Part shown: one piece after another, positions 23,859-36,900 of the stretch
Layout: every line of letters starts with the position of its first letter
Numbering within the stretch: the first letter of the stretch is position 1
Assembly: GCA_018902385.1 (NCBI GenBank)
Contig: JABSSW010000035.1
Span: forward strand, 124,001 to 188,000
From: Physcia stellaris
Taxonomy: Eukaryota; Ascomycota; Lecanoromycetes; Caliciales; Physciaceae
Direction of reading: 5' to 3'
DNA length: 64,000 nucleotides
Notes under the pieces: model-generated
What the model was told of the DNA's origin: nothing
Seen by the model: only the letters and a program-made list of their open reading frames with translations
The model's database searches: none
Made by a program: the position numbers and the translations under genes

Positions 23859-24232
23859 TTCAATCTGGTCGATTACGGATGACTGTAGTATGCCGAACGG
23901 CTCGACCTGATTTGGATTATGAACATTAAAATTACCCAGCTAGCAATTTGGGTGCCTGGATGCCTAGAAGGTCAACCGTACTGGACAGCCATAATCCTCC
24001 ACGGCGTGGGAGCCCATTGGTCATCGGGAAAGTTGTAGGGCCCTACTCTTCACCAAAGTCGTGTTACTCGGGTGTTAAATCGTTTCAATTTCAGAAGTGC
24101 TGGCTGTTCGGTGTATAAGTGCGGTCGCTGTTTCGTTCCTACGGTTGCAACCCCATGCTACAAGCCTTTCATAGCAGCCAACTGTCCGAATTTCATGCAA
24201 ACGTCGGTCCCAATTCCAAGAGACCTCAGTTT
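23859..24232. other. Intergenic between P5C reductase and the monooxygenase relic
   Basis: No gene was seen in 374 bp. I looked for the missing C-terminal part of the adjacent monooxygenase relic here on the minus strand and did not find it. Confidence 0.45.
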
Positions 24233-24628
24233 CTAGCTCTCAAACAGAACTTGGAGCACAGGGGTCGATGATATGGATGATGTCGACCTACTTCGTTCCT
24301 CGATCTTCTGAACACGCCACGCCACATAGCCAGCATAAGTATGCTTGAGATGAGGTTGCAGCAGTCCACGAAGTTGCGAGGCCGATCCGTCTGCCACGAT
24401 GACGAGGTCTGCCGACTGAAACTCTGTCGAAGATTCCAACATATTTTGATATTCTACTCTCACGATGTCATCGATAACCTGAACTTGGATAACCCGCGTG
24501 CCCTGACTGTATATCGCTTTCCCCACACCATCCGATTCCAGAGGTGGACGAGTGCAATACGACGACGTGAGTCCGTCAAAGTTGGCTCGCAGCCTGTAAT
24601 AGAGAACGTGGGCGTGGGACCGTTGTAA
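24233..24628 (-). pseudogene. Relic of an FAD-dependent monooxygenase (middle fragment only)
   Basis: A 131-codon open stretch between two stops on the minus strand matches the middle of aromatic-ring FAD monooxygenases. It reads VLYYRLRANFDGL, then SYCTRPPLES, VRVEYQN, ADLVIVADGSASQLR (the DG-type FAD and NAD(P)H contact) and YAGYVAWR. Similarity fades after YVAWR, and a stop follows 24 residues on. The N-terminal GxGxxG FAD-binding fold cannot fit upstream, because the CLC gene stop codon lies only about 80 bp away. No C-terminal substrate domain is seen downstream. I read it as a truncated remnant of a once complete gene of about 400 codons. An unusual spliced gene is unlikely for lack of space. 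Confidence 0.72.
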
Positions 24629-24711
24629 TCAGAAATGACACATGATGTTTGCCTGTTTGCCATCCTGTTGTATGGGTTTCTTCGTCTGCTCGGATTCATT
24701 CCTAGACTATG

Positions 24712-27687
24712 TCATCTCTCGTCAACGGGGCTAGTAAAGCCATTATGATCGTCATCCCGATTCAGCAACCCTCTCGCTTCTCCTCTTGACTCTTCTCGGA
24801 GGACACCTCCCCCTTCACCTACTCTGGGTCTGCCATCATCTGTGCTATCAAGGATGTACCAAACGTCCTTCTTCGTTAATAGCCCCTGAAGCGACCCTCT
24901 GTCACAGAATAGGACGTATCGAAGACCGAGCTTCTGAAACATGCTCACTGTGAGCTGGAGACTGCTCTTGCTATTCAATGTTATGGGTGTTTGGTCCATC
25001 CAAGGTCTTAAGTCCACTGTCTTCTGGGGATCGGCTGTTGGCTGATGCGAAAAGAAAACGTCTGTTGAAGGAGGTAAGCTCCTAGACTCCGATGTAGCAC
25101 TTTTCAGCGCGTACACCATTTCCGCACGAGAGATATAACCAAGCAGGATATTGGTGGCTTTATCCGATACAACTGGAAATCCTCGGTAGGGTTGAGCGAC
25201 CAGCATTTCGTGAATGGATTGGAGCGTGTGACCGGTGGCGGTGAGGATAGTGAGGTCCTCCACCATGGTCATAATTTGAGAAACAGGAACGTCTGGCAGA
25301 GGTGAATCATCCCTGTTGTCCAAGAATGGGTACTCGTTGAGATGAATCCAAGTCTCGTAAATTCCACGCTTGCCAAAGGCGTCGCCAACCCATTTGCTTA
25401 TCATAACAGCTATCATGATTGGCAGCACGTAGGTCAATGCACCGGTAAGTTCAAACATAATGACAACAATAGATACTGTCATTCTCGTTACACCACCAAG
25501 CGCAGACGCTGCTCCGATGATGGCGTAGGTTCCGGGCGTGATGCAAGGTATATCAGGTTCGCAATTTGCGAATATGAGTGCATTAGGATGTCGTCCTTGC
25601 CAGATCTCCACCACTATTCCCAAGGCTCGACCGTACAGAGCTCCAATTGCCATTGAAGGAAGGATGATTCCTGCTGGTATCTGCAACCCAAAGGTTACGG
25701 AGGCGAGAACGAATCCTAGCGTCGCTGCTTCCAACAATAGTGCAATCACACCAGCAGATGCTGCTCCGGTTCTGCAGATACCGAGTTGATCATCTGTCAC
25801 TGCTGCACACTCCGCAAACAGCATGTACACGAGCTCCGAAGATTGGGCCCTCATAAACTTATTTGGATAATTGATGACGGCCGTGCAAAATGCAGTGATT
25901 AATACTTCGAGGATCGGTGAGCTAGCCCAACGTGACGATTTTCGCCATCGGGCAATCCACATGTTAAACTTAATGAAGAGGCCACCATACAGACCTCCAA
26001 TTATGCCAAGAACAGCGAAGGGAACCATCTCGAAGCCATGCCATCCGCTACTGTAAGTGACTTGATATAGTACAAGCTTACCAGTGCGGAATGGGTTGAA
26101 GGCCTGTAGCGTAACAGCTGCTACCATTGCACACACGAAACTTTGCCACATAGTTTTGTCCGGAAAGTAGTAGGATAATTGCTGGAAAAAAGTGGGATTA
26201 GTACCGAGAATAAGAAGAAGACATCCTGTTTTACCTCTAAGCTGAACAAAACACCTCCAATGGGCGAGCCGAAGGCCACAGAGATACCTGCTGCTGCTGC
26301 AGCCGAGAGCACTTCACGCTTTCGTGCTAAAGAATTTAGGATCTAGCCAGCTTGTCTAGTTAACTTGCGAGCTAACATACCTTCGTTGTTGTTTAGACTT
26401 GGAGATAATTTCATCAGTAGATTTGCGCAACAGCATGCGACGTGGACCAATGGTCCTTCTTTTCCGAGCCATAGCCCTGAGGCCACCGCGAGACACTAGT
26501 CCCGGAGTCAGTCTGCAAGCATTTAGATACCAGAATGAGTACTGACCAAACCTAGAGACTTGACGATGAGGGCCCATAAGCCCATGAATCGGCGAATGAC
26601 AAAACCTCCCAGGACTGTTTTGATTTCAGGTATTCCACTGTGTTTGGCGTAGGTTGAGTATTCTTTGACGAGGACACTAGCACAGAACGCAAAGAAGACC
26701 TGCATTATGAATCAGATATAAGGTCTCTGTGGCAGGCGCCTTGTCATACAGAATACAAGACAAAGAATAGATATCCAACAATGTATTGACCAGCAGAAGA
26801 TTTGACGTGTAAGGCATCTCCCCAGTTGCTCCAGCCTTGACATTGAGCATATTCTTCAGGTGTCATCAGTACATGTTCTTCAAAGTGAGCAGTCCATTCC
26901 TACCTTGGTGTCCCCAGCAACAAAATCCTTTATTCAAATAGAATCGCCCGCCATGTGACCCGCTCTGACAGTAGCCAGTCTTAAGATCTGCAAGCCAGTC
27001 GCTTGCTACGTCAATACCAGCAGCAAGTACCCCGGAAAGCAACCCGGCAGCAACCAATACAATCCAAATTTGGCTCGCATCAAGTATCTGTTGAGCCTGG
27101 CCCAAGATGCCTGTGGCGTGAGAGTAAAGCATACGAAGTCGTTGACGTTCTTTGGTATATTCAAATATCCAGTCGATTGCTGTCAAATCATCGTAGCCCA
27201 CTCTGCGGCCTGGACCCTCCAAATACCAGTCGATAGCTCCACCATCCTTATTGTCCTGCATTGACGGCCCATCGACAACATGGCCATTTGCTGATGCTAG
27301 AGATATATCTGAGCTGTTGAATGAAGAAAGTTCCCGCAGACGACGGCTTCGAGCGGTGGGTAAGGCCAAAGTGGGTTGCGTTTGTGGTCTATTTGCTGGG
27401 AACGGGGAAAGAAATTTGGGCAATGTCAGACCAGACGGAATTTTGCGCTTTTTCTTGAAGCTCGGTCTATTTAAGGTCAACTCCCCCCAATGCACACTAT
27501 ATTAGTCACATGAATGTGCTTACTGAGGACTGGAAATGTCCTCGATAGGATCGTCATTTAAGAGAACACTTTCATTGCCGGAGTCGTCAGCTTCTTGGGC
27601 GGAGTTATCCTGGTCCGGGTGGATGGTACTGGTGTGACTAGAGCTGCCTACTCCAATGTAATGATCGCCCGGCGAAGAGCCGGACAT
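24712..27687 (-). CDS. CLC-family voltage-gated chloride channel/transporter
   Basis: Moves chloride, probably in exchange for protons, in an internal membrane (vacuole or Golgi in related fungal proteins). Seven exons, 27687-27524, 27466-26904, 26853-26750, 26699-26547, 26495-26381, 26326-26235 and 26181-24712, give 886 aa. A disordered N terminus of about 110 residues precedes [14 protein letters not shown]. The pore motifs are [23 protein letters not shown] (about 339-353, with the gating Glu) and [32 protein letters not shown] follows. Two CBS domains lie near residues 695-750 and 797-840. Fungal relatives commonly have HSGIPE where animals have GSGIPE. Shares a 270-bp divergent promoter with midasin. 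Confidence 0.95.
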
Positions 27688-27957
27688 CTTTACATGAGTC
27701 GCCAACGCTCAGCGCAATGATCTCGGAGAATGCTACCTGCGCGATGAGCATTTACTACATGAAGCTAGACCTACCTTGCAGGCTCGGCAGGCACTTCGGA
27801 CCGAGAGCGGCTGCGCTACTGCAAAGTGGCGAGGCGGTAAATAGTGCGCCGCCAATTAAGTAGCTTTCTTGCAAAAATTTCCTCAGATCTACCTATTACT
27901 AAGGTACTTTTGCACATACGAGATATATCGTTGTGTGGCTACAGCTCCACATTGAAG
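27688..27957. promoter_or_regulatory. Shared divergent promoter region (CLC / midasin)
   Basis: 270 bp separate the CLC and midasin start codons. The midasin frame stays open upstream to a GTG at 27844, but 27958 is the first ATG and gives a plausible N terminus. Confidence 0.45.
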
Positions 27958-30900
27958 ATGAACTCTTCATGGGAGGCGAAGTTCTTGCTGGGTAATCACT
28001 CAAAATTAGGTGATATCCCGGAGGAGATACTAACGTCTTTGCAACGGGGCACTACTGGTCAATATCTAGATGCTGTCTCGAGACTAGCTCTGAACCCCGT
28101 TTTTACCTCTCTCGTGTATCAGACCCACGAGGATATTTTCGCAGAAATATGCGGCAGATGGCTATCAGAGCCTCACTTCACATCTCACGTTATGCCAATC
28201 TTGAGTGCGCTTGCACGAATCTTACCGCTTGCTCCATATCTCTCTTCGTATGCAAGGGCGATATTGGATCTGCATTCGGCTGAACTATCTCAACTATTCA
28301 GTTTACAGAGAATTACTGGCCTTTGCAAAGACACATACCAAACACTACATCAAGATTTGCTTACGGTTTTTCGCCTCTTGGTCTTCAACAATGGCGATTT
28401 CGCTTCTATGGTTTCTCCGACACAAATGCAATTAATGTTTAAACATTCACATCGACCTACGAGATACCTAGCTATTAGGATACTTTGCTTGTACCTGCAC
28501 ACTTCCGATGAACTGATGTCGCAGATAATCAGGAATTACATAGGCGACGACACTGCCATTGAGGCAAGCTGGGAGAGCTTAGAGATAGACTATTATTTTT
28601 TAAGTCTCTGGGAGGAGCATCGTCTTGATGATATGCGTAAAAAACTGGACGAAATACACGCCGCTAGAAACGATTGTCTGGACATTCCGAAGGCGATTGA
28701 CATTCTGCAACCCCAAGATCTGAATCCGAAAACGGCATGTGTGAGTAAAATCCTTCTTCCTAGGCTCGAAGGAACGACACCGTCACCGTCTTCTCTTGTC
28801 TTCACCAAGACCGTCCAGCATAATAGCTGTTTACTTGCAAAGGCTGTCAGAGACTCTAACAATATTCTTATCACTGGCCTTCCTGGGGCCGGTAAGTCAT
28901 CATTAATCCGAGATCTAGCTCGTGAACTTTGCAGAAGCCCCTCGACAATTACCATACACCTGAATGAGCAAACCGACATCAAACTCCTCCTAGGGGTATA
29001 TACTAGCGACGACTCACCAGGGGTCTTTAATTGGCGTCCGGGCGTTCTGACACAGGCAGTCCTCGAAGGTCGTTGGTTGATTATAGAAGACATAGACAGG
29101 GCGCCCTCAGAAATCATTAGCACTTTATTGCCACTTTTAGAACGAGGCGAACTACTTGTTCAGAATCGTAACGAGAGTGTCATCGCTGCACCTGGTTTCA
29201 AGTTGATCGCTACTATACGCTCATCTGCCAATCAGATGGGCGATCCCGTAATGCCAGGTTCCGTAAGCATTGGACGTCGACACTGGAAGACTATCTCTGT
29301 AGCTACACCAAGAAACGCAGAAATTTCGGAGATTATCGCCAATCGTCATGCCATTATCCAACCTTATTTGCCCAGAATTATGAACGTTTACGAAAGACTC
29401 CAAGACCTGCTGCGTCATCGGGGCCACAGCAAAGCATCGATGCAGGTTTCCAATAGAACCTATGGGCTTCGTGAACTTTTGAAGTGGTGCAAACGAGTTG
29501 AGAACTTGCTTCGAAACGCAAATGTTATCTCTGGCCATGAACCAATATCGGAGTCCACAAATGACAGTATTTTCCTCGAGGCAGTCGACTGTTTTGCTGG
29601 ACACATTCCATCTGGCTCGGCTAAGAATTCTTGTATCGGAATTATAGCTCAAGAACTACAAATTCCAATAGAGCGTATGAACTATTGCCTGAAGATTCGG
29701 AAGCCTGAATTTTTCCAAAGTAGTACGCTTCTGAGGATCGGGCGGGCTTCTCTAATACGTAATGCCTCCCCCAAGACTCATAAGACATACTCAGAAGCTC
29801 GACCATTCGCTATGCCCAACGACGTTCTTCGCACCCTCGAATCGGTTAGCGTGGCTATGCAGATGAACGAGCCATGCTTGCTTGTAGGCGAAACTGGTAC
29901 CGGAAAGACAGCTCTTGTTCAACATCTTGCAACGCTGTCACGCATTAAACTAAATGTTATCAATCTCTCCCAGCAGAGCGAGGCCGGAGATCTACTGGGT
30001 GGTTACAAGCCTGTGAGCTTGGGAACGCTAGGATTAAAGATGATGAGAACGTTCGAGGAATTGTTCAACGTCACCTTCTCTACCAAGCGCAACGAACGTT
30101 ATATTGACAGCGTTACCAAAGCTGTCGAAAAAAGGCGCTGGAGCCGCGTCTTGGCCTTTTGGCACGAAGCCCTTCAGACGGTCCAGTCAACCTTCGGCTC
30201 AAACAGGACTGTCGTCCAAGCCGGCGATCAAGAGCCTCGCTCAAAAAAAAGGAGAATGGAAATATCGAAACATCAGGCATTAAAATCCAGATGGGCTGAC
30301 TTCGAATCTGAAGTGCGGGTCTTCCAGATGCACTTAGCAAGTGGGTCGAAGGGGTTCGCTTTTTCTTTCGTCGAAGGCAACATCGTGAAGGCGGCAAGGC
30401 ACGGAGACTGGATTCTGCTAGATGAAATCAATCTTGCGTCTCCGGATGCTCTCGAAAGCCTTGCTGATCTGCTCTCCGATGAAAGCGACGGTGGTCCGTC
30501 TCTGCTACTCTCCGAGAGCGGAAGAGCCGAACGAATTTATGCCCACAAGAATTTCCGCGTATTTGCGGCTATGAACCCTGCTACTGATATTGGCAAGCGG
30601 GATCTACCAGTAGGCCTTCGCTCAAGGTTCACTGAGATCTTTATTAGTTCTCCAGATTCACAGTTCGAAAGCCTTGTATTAGTGATCAAGGAATATTTGG
30701 GCGGTCATAGTAACGTTGATACACGAGCTGCTGCTGACGTTGCCAATCTTTATCTAGCGGTAAAGCAATTGACTGAGCAGAACACGATAATCGACGGGTC
30801 GGGCCAAAAGCCCCATTTTAGTCTTCGCACATTGACGCGAACACTTCTGTATGTGCGGGACATTGCACATATCTACGGTCTCCGTAGATCACTTTTTGAA

Positions 30901-33900
30901 GGGTTCTCTATGAGCTTTCTGACACTTTTGAGCGCAGAGTCTGGCCTTCAAGTTTTGTCACTAATCGAAAATTACATTCTAGGATCTCAAAAGAATGGAC
31001 GGGCTTATATGAAACAGATTCCAAGGCCACCTGAAGACAAGAAGAAATATGTCCAATTCAAACATTATTGGATTGCGCAAGGCGAGTCTCCTCTACAGGA
31101 GCAACCTCACTATATCCTGACACCATTCGTTGAGCGGAATCTGCTCAATCTCGTACGTGCCACATCAACTCGTAGATTTCCTGTCTTGCTCCAAGGGCCC
31201 ACATCATCAGGGAAGACAAGCATGATCGAGTACTTGGCAAACATTTCTGGGAATAAATTCCTAAGGGTCAACAATCATGAGCATACTGACATTCAGGAAT
31301 ATCTGGGTACATACACATCGAACTCTGATGGCAGTCTCTCCTACAAAGAGGGCATACTAGTGCGTGCCTTGCGGGAAGGTTCATGGATCGTACTTGACGA
31401 ATTGAACCTTGCCCCGACAGACGTCCTCGAGGCCCTGAATCGCCTGCTGGACGACAACAAAGAGCTCTTCATTCCCGAGACCCAAGAGACCGTACGGCCC
31501 CATGAGAACTTCATGTTATTTGCTACTCAGAACCCACCAGGCTCATATGGGGGACGAAAGATTCTATCCCGAGCATTTCGAAGTCGTTTTCTCGAACTTC
31601 ATTTTGATGACATTCCTGAAGAAGAACTGGAAACGATATTGCGGGAGAGATGCCAAATTGCTCCCTCATTTTGCACCCGGATTGTGGCTGTTTATCAGAA
31701 ATTGTCTGTCGTACGCCAAAAAGGACGACTTTTCGAGCAGAAAAATAGTTTCGCAACACTTCGCGACCTCTTTCGTTGGGCATTGCGGGAAGCTAATGAT
31801 CGAGAGCAGCTTGCTATCAATGGATTTTTGCTACTTGCTGAGCGAGTCCGGGATGATGAAGAGCGAGCGCTTGTAAAGCGAGTCATCGAAGAGGTCATGA
31901 AGGTTAAGATTGACGAGAACGCTGTTTACGATGTCTGCAAGATACCCGAAGGACCTAGCCACGGAATTAGTATGAAGTCAAAGACTGTCTGGACTGGGTC
32001 TATGGTTCGTTCATACGTACTGGTCACGGAAGCCTTGAAGCATAACGAGCCTGTCTTGCTCGTTGGGGATACAGGGTCTGGCAAGACGACAGTCTGTCAA
32101 ATCATTGCAGATCACATGGGAAAGCAACTTTATACTTTGAATGCGCATCAGAATATGGACACATCAGACCTAATAGGGTCGCAACGACCGGTGCGAAGCA
32201 AAGCCCAATTGGAGTTGCAGCTTGCTCGGGACTTGGCTCGGATTCTCAATGTTTCAACATCCGATGTGGACGGCCTCCATGATCTTCCTGCATTGCTTTC
32301 CATTTATGACGCTTTACCGGACCAGCAGGCACAATCAGAGATTTCACCGGAAATACGCCTCGGCATCCAAGCGGATAGGCTTCGATGTGCAGCGTTGTTT
32401 GAATGGGCAGACGGTAGTATTGTTCAGGCAATGAGAGCTGGCCAGCATTTCTTACTAGACGAAATATCACTAGCAGATGACTCTGTACTCGAGCGGCTAA
32501 ATAGCGTACTAGAGCCGAGTCGAACACTGTTCCTCGCTGAAAAGGCGACTGATAGTGCGCCCATTATTGCGTCCCATGGGTTCCAGATGTACGCAACCAT
32601 GAATCCTGGTGGAGACTATGGCAAAAAGGAGCTATCACCTGCTCTTCGGAACAGATTTACCGAGATCTGGGTTCCACCTATACAAGACGTGCAAGAGTTG
32701 GTTGGGATAGCTTGTGTAAAGCTTGACCCCCTAGTTGTTGAATTTGCTACACCAATGATTGCTTTTGCCACATGGTACAGCGCCCGATATAGTCCCATTG
32801 CTCCATCAGTCTCCATCCGAGACTTGCTATCTTGGTTGGAATTTGTAAACAAATTCAGCCATCTCGACATACACTTCTCAATATGCCACGGCGCCGCAAT
32901 GGTATATATTGATGGCTTAGGAGCTGATCCAGCAGCTAAGACATGGGCTTCGAGTAATTCAATCCACTATGAGAGAGGCGCTTGCTTGGCACGGCTTCGT
33001 GAGCTTTTCCGATTTGATATGGACTCAATATACCGGCAACAGCTTCCGATGTCAATTAGCGAGGGATCACTAAAGATAGGCCCGTTCCACTTGAGCGTTC
33101 ACGAAAAGGTACCTGAAGACCCGTCGTATTCGTTGGACACACCAACCACTAAAAATAACATCATGAAAATTGTTCGCGCTTTGCAAGTCAACAAATCAAT
33201 CCTGCTTGAAGGGAGCCCTGGTGTTGGGAAGACAACCCTCATTACCGCTATTGCTAAAGCAATCGGTATACCACTGACAAGAATCAATCTTTCCGACCAA
33301 ACAGACCTGACCGACCTCTTTGGATCAGACGTCCCACTGGAAGGCGAAGAGGCAGGTCATTTTGGGTGGCATCAAGCTCCTTTCTTAAGAGCGATGCAGA
33401 AAGGCGAGTGGGTTCTACTGGACGAGATGAACCTTGCCTCCCAATCAGTCCTTGAGGGTTTGAATGCGTGTCTCGACCATAGGGGTCAAGCCTACGTCTC
33501 CGAGCTAGATCAGACATTCTTCAGGCATGATGACTTCGTTGTTTTTGCCGCTCAAAACCCTCGTCACCAGGGAGGAGGTCGCAAAGGCCTCCCAGCATCT
33601 TTTGTCAACAGATTTACTGTCGTTTACATTGAGGATTTCCAATCGGACGATCTACTACTGATATGTAGTAAGGCTTTTCAAAATTGTGCTGAGCACCTGA
33701 TCCCATCAATAGTAGAGTGTGTGACAGCTGTAAGTGCTTATCTACAAAGTAGTCCTAAAGTTGGCCTCCAAGGTGGTCCTTGGGAGTTCAACTTACGCGA
33801 TGCCTTCCGTTGGCTTCATCTGGTGACTAGTAGAGACATGTTTGTCTCTACAAGCCATGCAGCTGACTACCTAGCCTTAATCTTCTTGCACCGCCTTCGC

Positions 33901-36900
33901 ATGTCAGAGGATCGAGCTTTAATATCAGCATTGCTTGACACCATGTTCCCTGGCAAAGTACAGACTCACAGTCTCTTTTTGAACGTAGGCAAGGAACACC
34001 TACAGGTAGGTCTCGGTATCCTCCCAAGAAACAGCCAACTGCGGGTTGGTCACGCGGAAGGTAGCTTTGTCAATGAACTCGATCTTTCCGCTCTAGAATC
34101 AATCATGATATGCGTTCAAAATAAATGGCCCTGTTTACTTGTGGGACCCTCTGGTTCCGGAAAGACTCATGCTATCAACTCACTAGCACGCATCGTTGGA
34201 GCAGAGATTGTCACTGTTGCCCTCAATCCGGAAACGGATATTATCGATTTAATTGGCGGATTCGAACAGGCAGATCCGCAAAGACGGCTCAAGAACGCCA
34301 TCGGGAAAATGAAAAGACTTGCGAGACAGTCAAGAGCTAATAACCTTTTGAGCGGAAACACTGACCTAAGCTGCGTCGATAGGCTGGAAGGCCACCTTCA
34401 ACACAGCGCGCCAGATATGGTACAAGTGGGTGCAATACTGCGGCAATGTGCACAAAGCATTCCGAGTACGGACTTTGATAGCCTAGCCGAGGAATTGGAA
34501 GATGCCTTGCCCCTCGCTCATGAAGATAGAAAAGCCCGCTTCCAATGGGTTGATGGTCTTTTGATAAACGCTTTGAAAAGGGGTGCTTGGCTTGTTCTCG
34601 ACAATGCCAATCTTTGTAGTCCGTCGATCCTAGACAGATTAAATTCTCTGCTAGAGCCTAATGGCTTTCTGAACATTAATGAGCACCGCAATGCAGATGG
34701 AACTAATCGTGTAGTGGAACCTCATGCAAACTTCAGGCTGTTTCTTACCGTGGATCCTCGCCATGGCGAACTGTCTCGAGCTATGAGGAATAGATCAGTT
34801 GAACTGTTTCTACGTCCCACAAATGAGAGGCATCGGCCAAGCCTGACCCTTGAGGCCTCCCTTGCTCGCTATGCAATATTCAACAAGTTTGACTGGGAGT
34901 CTTTGGAGGACACATATTCTGGAGACTTGTTTAGTGTCTGTTGTGATCATCTAGCTTTCTCAGACATCTCTTTAAGCTCTCGTTGGTCGGAACAAGTCGA
35001 ACGAGGCTTGATACACATAGCCCCAAGTCCACACGTTTCTTCCATTATGCAGACTTACAACCGCATGCTGGGTGAACATGCCAAATTCTTCCAACGCATC
35101 CAGGCTTGCTATCAAGGCTTTGTTGAAAGTTCAGAAATGAAGTTGGGTCGTGTAGATATTTCGAGATCACAGGTCAGTTTGCACATTTTAGAATAACCAT
35201 CCTGCTGACTCTTCATACCAACAGACTCTACATCCTCTCAACAACCCTTTGCATATTAAAATTTCTGCTGAGAATCGATTTACGTCCGATCTCTCATTGC
35301 TTGGCTCCACCTTCGATTTGTTATGGAGAGTCTGCTCCTTCCAAGAGCGAGTTGAACGACTGAAAGTAAACGCAAGCATGAGACTATCGAGCAGTATGTC
35401 GCGCCTCGAACTATCATTCTCTTCAAAGGGGATGAGTGAAAATGGGACCACGATACCTATAGGCGAGTTTTTAGAGGAGATATTTGGGATTCTACATCAA
35501 GCCCTGGCGTGGGGAGATTATACATCAGTTGATCGTACACAGGTAATTATCATTGTCCGTGCAGACCTGGGTTCTTCCGACTTACATACTTTTTAGCTTG
35601 AAGTCATGGAGAAAGTCCTGTTATATGCCGAAGATTTGTCAAAAGTTGCAGAACGATCTCCATTTGATGAGGCTACCTTCCAAACGTTTCAGTCTATCGG
35701 ACGGTCGATGGTCGACGACATTATTCAAGGGTCGGCGTATTACGAAATAGCAGAATCTTTCTCAAACGCCCTGAGCTTGTTCGATGACTCTTGTCGGTTA
35801 ACAAGCGGTCTAAGCATGGAAAGGATATGGAATTCGCTCAGCCAACCCGCAGCTAACCATGCGTCGCTACTTGCACTGAGGATCGGGACTGAGGAGCTAT
35901 CGGATAGATTCGATGCTTTGTCTTGGAGATCCGAAGCGTCTTTACACGAACTTGCGACGCTACGGAGCTCAATTATAAAAATATTCAAGATGCTAGAGTT
36001 CTCGGATGCTAATAGCAAAGAAAGATTAAAGGTTTGTGGGGAATTATTTAAAGCGAGCCCTTGCACTAACATCTCCAGGATGCGCATATTGCCTTGGAGG
36101 ATCTTGAAATCGGTCAGCATTCGGCTGGGCCAACAACCGCCGTACCTTTGTTCCGTTTCGCTTTCGAAGGATTATTACAGTATTCTCAATGCGCAGAAAT
36201 TGGATCTGCCACCGCAGAGATTCCATTGGATCCCGTCCTTCCACTACTTGCATGTCAACCAACCAGGGATTCATTGGTGTCTTTGAATGCCACAAATATG
36301 GGCCGATTACTTTGTCTGGCGGAGAAATTTAGTGGAATCGCAGCCTCTAAGAATGCACTCACGGTGGTCCGGGATACGCTGGGAATATCAATCTTACAAA
36401 GACTGTGAGCACTGATGGACACAATCCCTAATATTTAGATGGGCAACTGACTTCTTATTAGAGCCAGCGTCCAAGAGGTACCTCTCCAGGCTTTCGAAAT
36501 GCTGCGTACAGAGCTAGGTATTCTTGCTAATCGTACTGCAACAATGACCTCTTATCTCAGCAAGAATCACCTCCACACTATGGAGTCCATATTGATCCAG
36601 ATTCATTCAGAGATTATCCATATACATAACGATTTCCTTGAGCCAGTATCTTTGGCGAGCTACGAGGCTTTTGTCAACAAGTTTGTAACGAAATCGATTA
36701 GTAGTGATTTACAGCCGGCGCCAACACTCCAAGTAAAAGCCAAAGACCGTGGTACTGGCTATTTTCACGAAATTCTAGAAAGAAATCTCAATCCGTCACT
36801 AGCTATGCTACACAGAGCGTCAAGTTATCGAGCTGCTGAATGTAATCGCGAGCACCTAGCTACAGTTGCTGCGTCTTGGATACAGCTCTTCACAGGATGC

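Noticed and set aside
24460-24699. Longer overlapping frame across the monooxygenase relic
   Set aside because: The protein-like similarity is in the other frame (24233-24628); this one is its shadow.
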